Shown here piece after piece: positions 47,760 to 57,949 of a stretch of DNA of 64,000 bases. The notes under the pieces were generated by a model. The model did not search any database. It was not told the origin of the DNA and saw only the letters and a program-made list of their open reading frames with translations. Source of the DNA: Agapetus fuscipes (taxonomy: Eukaryota > Arthropoda > Insecta > Trichoptera > Glossosomatidae); the NCBI GenBank assembly GCA_951799405.1, contig OX637345.1, positions 558,001 to 622,000 of the forward strand, given 5' to 3'. Every line of letters begins with the position of its first letter. The stretch's first letter is position 1. A program made the position numbers and the translations under genes.

Positions 47760-48148
47760 GTTAACCTCAAATGTTAATACATTATCGTTTAATAACTGCA
47801 ACTTAGATTATACCTTTGCTATCATTGGTAATTAAATCTTATTTAATGTTTGAGTCCGCCTACTTAATAAAATAATAAAATTAATCGAGATCCACCTACC
47901 TGTTTTCTTTTATTGGTACAACGACCTTAAGAAACTATCATTTGAACTTGACCACGCGTTCAGTAAATGGACATTTTTATATTTTTGATTCTCAAACGGT
48001 GAAATTCCTACATAAATTAAAATAATTTTCCAATTTTTTGTAATAGAACAAGACTCGAGAAAGTAGAGCATCGATTTTCCGAGTCACAATTCACCGAGCT
48101 TAAAACTCGACATTCCACGCCTTACAATTTAACGCTGTTTTTTGTAGC
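47760..48148. other. no recognised feature
   Basis: Nothing supported. Confidence 0.35.
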
Positions 48149-48149
48149 T

Positions 48150-48296
48150 TACTGTGTGAAGTAGAATGCAATTCCCCAAACGATTTTATCCTTGCCAGAT
48201 TATCATTTTTTATTTATAATTATAGAATAATAAATATAAAATAGTAAATGAATTATTAATTAATAATTATCCAATGTCATCTGTTAACTCAGGCTT
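48150..48296 (-). mobile_element. SINE3 3' half with AT-hairpin block
   Basis: 'GAATGCAATTCCCCAAACGA', 'TTATCCTTGCCAG', AATAATT-type inverted block, 'CCAATGTCATCTGTTAACTC'. Confidence 0.6.
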
Positions 48297-48695
48297 ACAG
48301 ATATCGTCAATAGGATCTGACTGCATTCGAACAGACACCAGACACTTTAAAATGTACGCTGTTAAATTCCAACGACTTATCCGTTTGGTCATAGTTAGTC
48401 AGTTCTACGAAGAAATAATTTGTAAGAAAGTTTTGCATTTTGTAGCTTTATGTGCGTTTGAAACTTCTCAAGCTATATAGACCAACCAAATGAATCGATT
48501 CCCGAAGAAATTTTCTAAGAAGAGAAATGGACAGCCATTGCTGCAAAAAATCGCGTTCTTCTAATACGCCAAACGACTATTTCTTAAGTTTAAAACTTCA
48601 ACAGTTCGTGTTTCTTCTTCGTAGAAGACACACGCCTCCTGAAGACGTCGCATATGACTCGATATGAGAAAATCGTTTTTCTCTTTCTACGGTCA
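48297..48695. other. no recognised feature
   Basis: Open frame 48274-48480 has no motif. Confidence 0.35.
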
Positions 48696-48696
48696 G

Positions 48697-48958
48697 TAAT
48701 CTAATCTAATCTAATCTAAGATGCAAAGATATATATCATTTAAGATTTATATTAAATGCATTCCCACAAGCAGACATGTATAATTTCGCGCTAACACATG
48801 CCGCATGTGGACCTACAATATAAAAACCCAATCTCAAATGAACATAAGCCCTGCAACTCTTGTCGTCCTTCCCTGAAACAGGGGTGACATTGGCAAAGTG
48901 AACCATTTTTTTACAGTATGGGTGGTCAGCCGCATACCAACCTATAAGTCAAGGAACT
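48697..48958 (-). repeat. LINE-D 3' end with (TTAGA)n tail, complete UTR
   Basis: Starts TAATCTAATCTAATCTAATC (tail reversed), then 'CATGCCGCATGTGGACCTAC', 'CTGAAACAGGGGTGACATTG', 'GGTCAGCCGCATACCAACCT', 'ATAAGTCAAGGAA'. Confidence 0.88.
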
Positions 48959-49565
48959 ATAGTAGCATCCGTTGTTTTTTTTTTCATTTCAAAAGGCTAT
49001 TTCTTCGTTTTTACTTTTTAGTTCATCATAATATTGTTAAAGTATCTACACATACCTATTTAGTTATTGCGTGTATAAATTCAACAAGAATAAATTAAAA
49101 TTTGATTGAATTTCACAGTATGTAAGGAAGCCCGTATTATCCGAGTTTTGGTCCGAGGTAGGCTCGGTTAATAATAGCTAAGATAATCGTGTATCTAATG
49201 AATTATAATTTTGAATTTGGAATCAGGCGGCCATTTCTTTTTGTCATTATCTATGGCCGTTGAGTGTTGCCATCGAAACCAGTTTTCCCCATTTCTCGGG
49301 GATTTTAATTGAATTAATGTTTTTAAAATTCTGTCACATTCGTGACATTGTGACGGGGAGATTACGATTGGAAACGGTACATTTTTTTTTATAAATCTTG
49401 TTTTTTTTTAATAAAGCGTCATGGCCGCAAGATTTCCAATTTTTTATTGCGACCTTATGGGTGAAGGTTATTTGAAATAAAAAAATCAAGTTTTTACAAG
49501 TAAAATGTTGTCTTTCCACAAAATATTTCCTTGAGAAATCTTTTGAAAAAAACGTTTTTACTATC
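48959..49565. other. no recognised feature
   Basis: 'TATTATCCGAGTTTTGGTCC' near 49137 recalls a DNA-transposon end, but no partner end was found. Confidence 0.35.
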
Positions 49566-49567
49566 AT

Positions 49568-49814
49568 CTATAATGTAAGTTGCAGAGATATATTAATATT
49601 TAAGGCTCTCAAATGCATGCTCACAAACAGACACGTGTAGTTCGCGCTTACAAATGCTGAATGTGTACTTACAAATAAAATCCAAACCTCAAATGAACAT
49701 AAGCCCTACAACTTTTGCCGATCTTCCCCGACACAGGGGTGACACGGGCAAAGTGAACCATTTTTTACAGTATGGGTGGTCAGCCTCATACCAACCCATA
49801 AGTCAAGGAATCGT
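49568..49814 (-). repeat. LINE-D 3' UTR copy
   Basis: 'TATAATGTAAGTTGCAGAGA', 'GTGTAGTTCGCGCTTACAAA', 'CAACTTTTGCCGATCTTCCC', 'CCTCATACCAACCCATAAGT'. Confidence 0.83.
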
Positions 49815-49865
49815 CAATTTTAAAATAACGATACTATCGTTTGACATGTTTACAAATTGAAATGA

Positions 49866-50186
49866 AGTCCGGTCGATAGCTCAGCTGGTGGAGTGCTTGC
49901 ATTCCGTGCCGTATGCTCGGGTTCGAATCCCACCGGGGGTGTCAAAAATGATTTTTCGTTTCGGTGTTTATTTCAAACCTCAAAATAAAATACCGGCAAG
50001 GCTTACTCAGCCTTCACAAGAAATGAGTACCAGCCCTCTCGGGAGCTGGGAAACCCCCACTTCAACTGAAGTGGTTGGCGTAAGGCCACCCTTACCTGTA
50101 AAAATAAATAGTTCAACTCGCCATATCGACATCTTTGGGGATAACGCGGCAAGAAGTAACACTATATGTGAAGCTTAGTTGGACAA
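49866..50186 (+). mobile_element. SINE1 full-length copy
   Basis: Head 'AGTCCGGTCGATAGCTCAGC' with A box and B box 'GGGTTCGAATCCCACC', body 'GTTTCGGTGTTTATTTCAAA', 'GCCTTCACAAGAAATGAGTA', 'CTTCAACTGAAGTGGTTGGC', tail 'AACGCGGCAAGAAGTAACAC', 'GTGAAGCTTAGTTGG'. Useful as the family reference. Confidence 0.92.
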
Positions 50187-50394
50187 CGTACTAATTTGAC
50201 GTTTTGTTGTATTTGAGTTCATTTTTGATCACTGCACAATAAGAGTGTCTCATGAAGACATTGGTTATGAAATCAACGAAATGTCGAGAATGGAGCAAGT
50301 TCTTTATTATCCAATAAGACCTGGGTGATTTTAGTTTAAGTTAAAAAAAGTATACCGTATTAAGTGTTAAAGAACTCTATAACCTATCATAAAC
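50187..50394. other. no recognised feature
   Basis: Nothing supported. Confidence 0.35.
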
Positions 50395-50560
50395 AGAAAC
50401 GTATAAGTGCACGCTTACACATGCCGCATGTGGACTTACAACTTAAAAATCCAATCTCAATTGAACATAAGCCCTGCAACTCTTACCGACCTTCCCCAAA
50501 ACAGGAGAGACATAGGCAAAGTGAACCATTTTAAGAAATACGACCGGCCTCGAGTACAAG
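50395..50560 (-). repeat. LINE-D 3' UTR copy, 5' part decayed
   Basis: 'ACACATGCCGCATGTGGACT', 'CAACTCTTACCGACCTTCCC', 'GGCAAAGTGAACCATTTTAA'. Confidence 0.72.
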
Positions 50561-50619
50561 CATCTTTAAAAAAAATTAACAAATATTTTCACATCTTTTT
50601 TAGATTGCAAATTTAAAAT

Positions 50620-51110
50620 TTTTGAAAGTTATTTGTCGAACGATTTTTTCAATTGTTTGTCGATTTTTTTTTATCTAATCTAATCTACTCTAAGTTGCAA
50701 AATATAAGTTACATTAGAGATCCACATTATATGCATTTTCACAAAACAGACATGTTTAAGTTCGCGCTTAAACATGCCGTATGTAATCCTACAATATAAA
50801 ACCCCGAATCTCAAATGAACATACACCCTGCAACTCCTGCCGACCTTCCCTGAAACATGGGTAACATTGGCAAAGTGAACCCTTTTCTACAGCATGTGTA
50901 GTCAGCCGCATACCAACCTATAATTTAAGGAACATACACGACAAATTTCATTTATTAAATCAATAAATATCTAATAATATCTATGGACATTATTCGTCGA
51001 ATTATTTTTTATTGTTTGTCGAATTATCTTTTGAATTATTTGTCGAATTATTCGTCGAATTATCTTTTTAATTATTTGTCGAATTATTTTTTTAATTATC
51101 ACGAATAAAA
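50620..51110 (+). repeat. tandem 'TTTGTCGAATTATT' array split by LINE-D
   Basis: Units 'TTATTTGTCGAACGATTTTT' and 'CAATTGTTTGTCGATTTTTT' at 50628-50667, then after the LINE-D copy 'ATTATTCGTCGAATTATTTT', 'TGTTTGTCGAATTATCTTTT' and further units of about 18-21 bp to 51105. Confidence 0.72.
50672..50945 (-). repeat. LINE-D 3' end inserted in the tandem array
   Basis: 'ATCTAATCTAATCTACTCTA', 'AACATGCCGTATGTAATCCT', 'GCCGACCTTCCCTGAAACAT', 'CGCATACCAACCTATAATTT'. Confidence 0.85.
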
Positions 51111-52235
51111 GACTTTCAATTTCCTTACTTGAATTTAATTTCTCACCAATTATACATGAGTATCTACTGCATGCTATTCAAGAATATTTCGATGAAATTT
51201 TTAATTGATTTTATTTAAGTAATTTCATACATTGCGTATTTTATTTTCTTTCTTATTAAGATTCGATTCCTTTGTTATTTTAATGAATTTCCGATGTCTG
51301 GATCGCGTATCATTGGAAAGAATTCAGGAAATTTGCCAGACTCAATGAAAAATCATCATTTGAGTTTAATACATTTAAATTCATGTAATCAACAGGGCCG
51401 GTTCAAGGAAAATGCTGCACATGGGCATTCCCATTTTTTTTTTAAAAATAATTTTGTAACATTTATGAAAGTTTATTTCAAATGCTCTTATTCGCAAAGT
51501 GTAGTACAAGCAATAATAATTTTTTTGTTCACTTTCGATTGTAAATATATATTTTTTGTATTTATTTTTACGAGCATATAGGTTTGTCTGTATTTTGGTT
51601 AGATGTTCACGTAGTGTCAGGTTAATATCAAGAGAGGACTGTCAAAACTACTTGTCGCGTTTTTTTTTTATCAGAAGTCCCAGAATTTCAACAGCAACGG
51701 GATCATGACCTACAAGATGGCAGATAGTCTTCGAACAAAATGGCACATATTGACTGCTCCAAGGAAGAAGGCAGAAACTCCGAAATTGAGGTTTTTGACT
51801 TATTTCCATTTCTGAAGGTAACAAATCATTATCTTCATTCCAAGATGACAGCCGTGTCTCCATGTAGGTATTTTAAATTCATTAATAAATGAATGTAAAA
51901 AATAGTTTAGGCATTGTTCTCCATGGAATAAATAACATTCAATTGGCTTTCCTGCAAAACTATCTTTTTTGACTTAGTGCTGTCTTCCTTGGAGCAGTCG
52001 ATATGTACTGTAATTAAATGTAAATTGACTTTGAAAAAAATGACCTGAATTTTCATATAAAATGCGAAGAAACTTTTTCCCCGACCTATTATTATGTATG
52101 CTTCAGACGGCTCTGATTTTCGTGTACCTACATGTGAAACGTAATGTAAAATTGATTACATTTTTGGGTGAAAGTAAGAATTGCGCTTTAAAATGTAAAA
52201 CAGCACATTATTACACAGACAGCGTAAGTGCTTCG
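51111..52235. other. no firm feature; unassigned reverse ORF 51648-51863
   Basis: The minus frame METRLSSWNEDNDLLPSEME ... 'LVGHDPVAVEILGLL' is not recognised. 'GACTGCTCCAAGGAAGAAGG' (51755) and 'TGTCTTCCTTGGAGCAGTCG' (51983) form an inverted pair about 230 bp apart. Confidence 0.35.
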
Positions 52236-52404
52236 TGTAACAACTATTAGCGATAATACGGTAAATTACATCGTAATCCGTCATGGGAAACATTTGCTGC
52301 AGAAATGTAAACAAAAGATGGAAATGGATTCTCCATTTACATCATTTATTAACTTGAGCCGTATCATCTAATGTGATTGCCTCTACCCCGAGTATTATCC
52401 ATTA

Positions 52405-52530
52405 ACATTAACTCCCCTCGATTGCGTAAATCGAAAGTGTATGCAATATACGATAGCACTCCTAGTTATTCATAAAGTCTCAGTACTTTTTTTTATTTAC
52501 GCAATTTCGGGTAGTTTACTCATATTTGAA
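52405..52530. repeat. small foldback repeat 'CCTCGATTGCGTAAAT'
   Basis: Left 'CCCCTCGATTGCGTAAATCG' and right 'TTTATTTACGCAATTTCGGG'; core 'ACGATAGCACTCCTAG' also occurs at 58.6 kb. Confidence 0.6.
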
Positions 52531-52604
52531 ACATGATCCCCACAAGGCTCTTTTGAGAACTTAATTTTTAAGGGCCTCCAATAATGAAGGGCTTATATTC
52601 CTGT

Positions 52605-52795
52605 ACCAAAAATCGGTCACTAAAGGTCCATCCAGCCTTACAGCAACTAGTCCTTGCTTGAGTATTGACGCTTTCTAGCGACCACCAAGCTCGTACACAA
52701 CACCTCTGCGGCACTACAACAAGTGTCATAGACCCCTAAAGTCTCTGAAATCTAGTGAGTTTCCCGCACAGGATTTCTTACAAAAAACAAAAACT
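52605..52795 (+). mobile_element. SINE2 variant with LINE-Z-derived 3' tail
   Basis: Body 'AAAGGTCCATCCAGCCTTAC', 'CAACTAGTCCTTGCTTGAGT', 'CCACCAAGCTCGTACAC', then instead of the LINE-L-like tail 'ACCTCTGCGGCACTACAACA', 'GTGTCATAGACCCCTAAAGT', 'CCGCACAGGATTTCTTAC'. The same fusion appears reversed at 57950-58265. Confidence 0.82.
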
Positions 52796-53108
52796 GCATA
52801 TAAAGTGCAACTTTTTATCACATTGTCCCCGAAGGCGTCGCACATGACACGTGGATCCTATTGATTTTAGCAGAAATTGGGAGTGGGAAAATTGGGAAAA
52901 AAATAAATTGGGAAAAATGAGGGTATTCCAGCTCCCGAGCGGGCTGATTCTCATTTCTTGTGAAGGCTGAGTAAGTCTTGCCGGTATTTTATTTGGGGTT
53001 TGAAATAAACGCTAACAGGGGAAATCATTCTGACGCATTTGTTGAGAATCGAACCTTAGAGCTCTCGGCATGGATTGCAAGCATATTCCCAACTAAGCTA
53101 TTGATTGG
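52796..53108 (-). mobile_element. SINE1 copy
   Basis: 'AAAGTGCAACTTTTTATCAC', 'CCCGAAGGCGTCGCACATGA', 'GTGAAGGCTGAGTAAGTCTT', 'GGGGAAATCATTCTGACGC', head end 'CCAACTAAGCTATTGATTGG'. Confidence 0.8.
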
Positions 53109-53184
53109 GCATGTAAAAATATTTAAGAAAATTTTTGCTGTTATGAAAATGTGGGCTTTAATTACTTTCTGGCACGTATAGATT

Positions 53185-53432
53185 TATAGGTTGGTATGAG
53201 ACTGACCAGTCATACTGTAAAAAATGGTTCACTTTGCCAATGTCACCCCTGTTTCAGGGATTGTCGGCAAGAGTTGCAGGGCTTATGTTCATTTGAGATT
53301 GGGTTTTTATATTGTAGGCCCACATGAGGCATGTGTTAGCGCGAAATTATACATGTCTGTTTATGGGAATGCGTTTAATATGAATCTTAAATGATATATA
53401 TCTTTCCAGTTAAGATTTAGATTTAGATAGAC
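53185..53432 (+). repeat. LINE-D 3' UTR copy
   Basis: 'TATAGGTTGGTATGAGACTG', 'GCCAATGTCACCCCTGTTTC', 'TATATCTTTCCAGTTAAGAT'. Confidence 0.87.
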
Positions 53433-53910
53433 AATATTAAATATTTTCTGGATCTCTTCTGAAAAAGCCCTTTTAACTATTTTAGAACGCGTATGAAGTA
53501 AGCAAAAATAAAACAATATTTACTGTATAAACAGTTTTTGTGTGAATTCGTTGCTTCAGCTTATTAATTGCCGTGAGGTTGGCTGAACACAAGTGATAGG
53601 TTCTGAGATAAGGACATTAATATGCACCCCAGAGTTAACTTAAAAGAAAGAACCTTGAGACTTTTAAAAACAAGTTATTAACTGAGGCACATTACCTCCC
53701 GGATAACCCGGGCCCTAAATGGGTAAAGGGGCTCCTTGAAATGAAATGGAGCTCCGCGGCCGCACTAGCTATCTGGGGGCCATGGTAGAAGATGCATCTA
53801 GTGATGGATAGATAGGAATGACTTTCGGATCTTTCCTGATAGATACATTGAGTGGCTTTTATATAATTGTTGTATTATATCATATTTTATCCCCTGATTT
53901 AAGACGTAAT
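53433..53910 (+). other. unassigned; possible LINE C-terminal frame at 53658-53789
   Basis: A short + frame reads ETFKNKLLTEAHYLPDNPGP, KWVKGLLEMKWSSAAALAIW, GPW, stop. The opening recalls the 'FKNKLKT' ends of LINE ORFs, but the assignment is uncertain. Confidence 0.3.
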
Positions 53911-53916
53911 ATATAT

Positions 53917-54370
53917 TGTTACGTTTTTCCCGGGTTCTTTTAATTAAAACACAAGTTCAACACAAGTTAGCCATACAGTTTATTTACACAGACTTTCTTA
54001 CAATAAATTTATTTTTAACAGACTTATTCTAACTGATTTATTTTAACACACTTATTTATTTCGTACAGATTACATTTATTTTACACCATATTGGTCGCCC
54101 TAGTATCTAGATACTCCTCTGTGTGAGTGCTTCGAAGACTGACTCGCTTCAGCCCATTGTCGCCCTTCTTATAGCGGAACCTAGGGGCCATTCCAGCCTG
54201 CCCTAGAAAGTTCCACTACCACAGTTGTATAGACGATTCTGGACATATTTATTTCATGAAGAGTCCATTTCCTACCTACATACACACCTTACAATTACAA
54301 TCGTCTGGGCCAGAACATTCTCTCAAAACACACGCACACCAACAAGCATCTACCAGTGTATTTCGTTACA
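53917..54370 (-). mobile_element. solo LTR, gypsy-type, 454 bp
   Basis: TGTTACG...CGTTACA termini with 4-bp duplication ATAT at 53913-53916 and 54371-54374. On minus: TATAAGAAGGGCGAC (TATA box), 'GAGTCAGTCTTCGAAG' with a TCAGT initiator, several AATAAA signals, end 'GAACCCGGGAAAAACGTAAC'. No internal region remains, as expected after LTR-LTR recombination. Confidence 0.85.
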
Positions 54371-54394
54371 ATATTTTTAAGGAAGATTGTAATT

Positions 54395-54440
54395 TGGAAG
54401 ATTAACCTGGTGAGCTCTGTTTTTGTGTGTAATGCGTTTA
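54395..54440 (-). repeat. SINE2 tail scrap
   Basis: 'TTAACCTGGTGAGCTCTG' and TTTTTGTGTGTAA, directly joined to a 5'-truncated SINE1. Confidence 0.5.
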
Positions 54441-54655
54441 TTTCAAGCTTAAAATAAAAATAGCGTCAAGGTATAATAAGCCATCACTAGAAATGAGTAC
54501 CAGCCCCCTTGAGAGCTGGAAAATAATCACATTAACTGAAGTGGTTGGCGTAAGGCTAACAATAAATAGGTTCCACTCCGCAAATGCGACCCCTTTGGGT
54601 AAAACGCTGCAAGAAGTAACGCTATGTGTGTAGCTTAGTAGCTAGTAGCGTTTTC
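54441..54655 (+). mobile_element. SINE1 copy, 5' truncated
   Basis: 'TTTATTTCAAGCTTAAAATA', 'TACCAGCCCCCTTGAGAGCT', 'GACCCCTTTGGGTAAAACGC', 'TGTGTGTAGCTTAGTAG'. Confidence 0.82.
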
Positions 54656-54693
54656 AACAATCAAGATTCTAAATTTCCCATCACCCGAGAGCA

Positions 54694-55045
54694 ATGACTG
54701 GAAAGACACTGAGTGATAGAGTCCGAGATTATTGGGTGATGAACGAGTGTGGTATAAAAGAGAATTTAAGAACGAAAGTACCAAAAAGCACAATGAGATG
54801 GTTCGGACATCTTGAAAGAATATATGATGAACGACTAACGAAGAAAGTGTACAGAGGAATTGTCAGAGGAAAGCGTGGAAGGGGAAGACCGAGGAAGGAA
54901 TGGATAGACCAAATAGGTGAAATTGCGAATGAATGGAACCTGTAGAGTGAGAATAAAAAAAGAGTATTTATGAAGAAAGTGATGAATGTTGAAGAGATGA
55001 AAGAGATATGCATGTCAGTAACCGGCCACCCCTAGTGTAACGGCG
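54694..55045 (+). pseudogene. LINE reverse transcriptase ORF C-terminus
   Basis: MTGKTLSDRVRDYWVMNECG, 'MRWFGHLERIYDERLTKKVY', 'RGIVRGKRGRGRPRKEWIDQ', stop at 54943-54945 after 'NEWNL'; the same frame continues 'RVFMKKVMNVEEMKEICMSV'. 'RWFGHLER', 'GRPRKEW' and 'VMNVEEMKE' match insect LINE ORF ends; 'VM..EEMKEVC' also occurs in LINE-D, so this may be a longer relative. Confidence 0.75.
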
Positions 55046-55324
55046 GCAGGATACAGTAACAGTAACAGTCTGCATTTTGTAACGATGATCATGGAGTTAT
55101 CAGTTGCAAGTGTAAGAACTGCGTTTTTTCCAAAAATGTATGAAAACTAAAACACTCAATGGAGGCGCTGTTTTGGTTCTCAAGTGTTTCTAGTTGTTGA
55201 AGTTTGTTACTCGGGAAACAGGTATAAACCATCACGTCAGTTTCATAATATGACGTCATCAGGAATCTGATTCTGTGTTACTCCTTCTCTTCACGGTCTG
55301 TGATTTCATTTATTGTTAAAAAAC
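55046..55324. other. no recognised feature
   Basis: Nothing supported. Confidence 0.35.
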
Positions 55325-55420
55325 AGACCGGTCAATAAAAGTTCATCCAGCCTTACAGAAAATGGGTCTTGAAGTGTGATTCATACGAATAAAAGCGCTT
55401 ATTAAATAAATTGTTCACAC
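55325..55420 (+). repeat. SINE2 fragment, internally deleted
   Basis: 'CAGACCGGTCAATAAAAGTT', 'CATCCAGCCTTACAGAAAAT', 'GAAGTGTGATTCATACGAAT', 'TTAAATAAATTGTTC'. Confidence 0.6.
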
Positions 55421-55549
55421 ATTTTATTTTTAATTTTATTCTTAAATTGTTTTTTAGTATCCTCCAATTGATAGATGATTATCTGCTTGTAGGTATGCTT
55501 TCTTACTTTACTTACTTACTTTCTTCGGCTCATAAGCCTTGAAGGCTCA

Positions 55550-55625
55550 GGGCCTCCCGCAGGTATGCATTTAATATAAATCTTAAATGTAATATAACTT
55601 TGCACCTTAAATAATAGATTGCAGA
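55550..55625 (+). repeat. LINE-D 3' terminal fragment
   Basis: 'GTATGCATTTAATATAAATC', 'AATATAACTTTGCACCTTA'. Confidence 0.6.
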
Positions 55626-55671
55626 CGTAAAAGAGGCACTAAATCCATTGGGCTCCGTGGTTTCTTTGGTT

Positions 55672-56010
55672 CAGCATTTTTTTTAAGGAATCCTGTGCGG
55701 GAGACTCCCTAGATTTCAGCGACTCTAGAAATCTATGCCACTTGTTGTGATGTCGCAGATGTGTCGGTGATGTGGCAGTTGATGCCCTGATCCTATGAAG
55801 CAGGGCTGTTAATTGCGTAGTATTGTGTTGAGTGTTGCATTGCCTTTGTTTTGAGACACTGAAAAAAAGTGGCGATTGATATTGGATTTGAATAGAACAA
55901 GGTTAAATTGGGATGGAAACACAGATCATATCGGTTTTGATCTTTGTATGAGTTACATAGATACGCCACTGCTTGATCTGTGTTTATGTAAATTTGGAAT
56001 GCCGCGCACG
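55672..56010 (-). mobile_element. LINE-Z variant 3' end
   Basis: Poly-A/'TTAAGGAATCCTGTGCGGGA' (reverse), 'GACTCCCTAGATTTCAGCGA', 'CTTGTTGTGATGTCGCAG'; upstream codons give 'NLVLFKSNIN' and 'RHFF' in shifted frames. The CAACAAGTG block is shared with the SINE2/LINE-Z tails. Confidence 0.65.
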
Positions 56011-56236
56011 TGCATGGGAACATTTAATTCTTAAGTGCACGCACACACGTGTAAGTTCACGTGCACACCTCTCTCAATGATGTCGTGTCAGCACTTCTTT
56101 ATAAAGATGTTGAAACCAAAATAAATAAACAAACTGCTAAGCAGCCATGTTTGTAAGCCTCACATTTACCGAAGTGAAGGTCGGCAAGAGTTGCAGGGCT
56201 TATGTTCATTTGAGATTGGGTTTTATATATATACAG

Positions 56237-57081
56237 ATCTCAGGGCTGTCAGCCGTTGGGGCACTGACAACCTTGTAGAGTTCAACGTCAAAAAGACTCA
56301 AGCATGTCTGATATCCTTAAAGAGGATTCCAAACAACTATCTCCCAACTTTCGACAATGTCTCCCTCTCTAACCATGAACACTTAAATCTTCTTGGTGTT
56401 TCTCTGTCATCAGAGTTAAAATACCATGATGCTATTGAGTCTCGCACAACTTCCGCTTTCCGGCGACTCGGCATATTATACAGAGCCCGTAGGTTTTTTA
56501 CTTCAGCCCAGTTATTGACTCTGTATAAATCCCAAATCCGCCCCATTATCGAGTATGGCAGCCATCTCTGGTGTGGTATGTCCAAGAAGTTGAGTGACCA
56601 ACTTGATTCAGTGCAAAGGAGGGCAGTGAGGTTGATCAATGATCCTTCTCTGACATCCGATCTGCAGCCGCTCCAGCACAGAAGAAAAGTTGGAATGCTC
56701 AGTCTTTTTTATCGATATTACCACGGAGCTTGTTCTAATGAGCTCCATTCATTAATCCCTCCCCCTCGCATTTCAGAAAGGGAAACTCGTAGTACGACTC
56801 TCATTCATCCCTTTGCAGTCGATCTCAAAACTATGAGAACTTGGCGTTTTCATGACTCATTCCTTTGCCAAACTGCCCGTTTATGGAATGGTCTACCAGT
56901 ATCTGTGTTCCCTTCCCAATTGAATCCGGTTTTATTCAAAACCAACATCAATCACCACTTCCTTGCAGCGCCTCACGACAGAACCAAGAACTCAAGCAAC
57001 ACCTCTGCGGCACCCTTCCAGGGTGACATAGACCCCCAAGACTCACAAGAATTGGGGAGCCTCCCGCACAGGATTCCTTAA
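56237..57081 (+). CDS. LINE-Z ORF2 C-terminal part (after the RT active site)
   Basis: Open frame from 'DLRAVSRWGTDNLVEFNVKK', 'LGVSLSSELKYHDAIESRTT', 'RRLGILYRARRFFTSAQLLT', 'LYKSQIRPIIEYGSHLWCGM', 'LDSVQRRAVRLINDPSL', 'MLSLFYRYYHGACSNELHSL', 'SFLCQTARLWNGLPVSVFPS' to 'GSLPHRIP' with stop at 57079-57081. This region follows the catalytic YADD/FADD motif, which is missing through 5' truncation. The first residues (56191-56236) come from LINE-D, not from this protein. Typical of CR1-clade elements. Confidence 0.82.
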
Positions 57082-57098
57082 AAAAAAAAAAAAAAAAT
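56237..57098 (+). mobile_element. LINE-Z (CR1-like) 3' copy, 5' truncated
   Basis: Carries the C-terminal about 280 codons of ORF2, a very short 3' UTR and poly-A. Inserted in LINE-D. Confidence 0.85.
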
Positions 57099-57245
57099 TG
57101 TAGATTCACATGCGGCACGTTTAAGCGCGAACTTAACGCGTTTTTAGGTTTTAAGTCCATCTGCGGAATGTGTAAGCGCGAAACAGGCCTGTTTACGGAA
57201 ATGCATGTAACGTGAAAATTAAAAGTAATATATCTGTACAACAGA

Positions 57246-57560
57246 TTATAGATTTAAGGCAAAGAAAATATGGTTATAAAGAATTAAGATTGACCGAGCT
57301 TCCAGTTATTCGGTTGTAAGAGAAATTTATTTAATAATAATATTATCAGAACAGGCGTTGTAAGGCATTGGTGTATAGAGAAAACGAAGCAACTACAAAT
57401 TTCAAGTTTTATACTAGCTTGTTACAAAAATGATTGTGACCATTTTAATATTCTTCTTTTTCTTGATTAAGGTCTTTCAATCTGTGATTAAAAAAATCTT
57501 TCAAATCAGCTTATAGATTGGAAGCCTCGTCAGCCGTCGGTAGACCTTAGCGTACCTATT
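57246..57560. other. no recognised feature
   Basis: Nothing supported. Confidence 0.35.
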
Positions 57561-57564
57561 TATT

Positions 57565-57690
57565 TATCTATTTGAAGATAGGACGAAATAAAACATGGCG
57601 GTGCCTGATTAGCTGATCATTGCTCCATATAAAATGGGTCAACTGGTGATACGCTGCCATGTTTTATTCCGTCCTGTCTTCAAATAGATA
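57565..57690. repeat. foldback hairpin, 126 bp
   Basis: 'TATCTATTTGAAGATAGGAC' and 'AATAAAACATGGCG' are inverted at 'CGCTGCCATGTTTTATTCCG', 'TCCTGTCTTCAAATAGATA'; arms about 40 bp. Confidence 0.8.
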
Positions 57691-57774
57691 CGATAATATC
57701 TTTCTTTGTAGATCTATCTTTCGGTATATAATTTGTATTTGTTCGAGATTGGTTGAATTTAATGTTCTGGTAAA

Positions 57775-57912
57775 CTCTAGCAAATAGCGCCTACAAATTC
57801 TGCATTTGTGCCTACAAATAAACAAAAACCTTGAAGCTTCAAGGCAAAAGTGTACCAATTTTTACAGTAAGAGGGGTCAGCCTCATACCAATCTATCAGT
57901 CAAATGATTATA
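57775..57912 (-). repeat. LINE-D 3' UTR copy, internally deleted
   Basis: 'AATAGCGCCTACAAATTCTG', 'AGGCAAAAGTGTACCAATTT', 'GTCAGCCTCATACCAATCTA'. Confidence 0.65.
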
Positions 57913-57949
57913 TGGCAATGACAAAAATGTGTAAAATAAATAAACAGCA

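Larger units (their letters stand above)
56170..57245 (+). repeat. LINE-D 3' end split by LINE-Z
   Basis: 'GGTCGGCAAGAGTTGCAGGG' to 'GGGTTTTATATA' left; 'TTGTAGATTCACATGCGGCA' to 'ATATCTGTACAACAGATTAT' right, with an internal repeated segment. Confidence 0.78.

Noticed and set aside
49866..49945. True tRNA gene (also 24222, 25853, 32290)
   Set aside because: A and B boxes are present but these are SINE heads followed by constant SINE bodies; no full cloverleaf was established.
56191..56236. N-terminus of LINE-Z protein beginning MQGLCSFEIGF
   Set aside because: These codons are LINE-D UTR sequence; LINE-Z starts after the insertion point.
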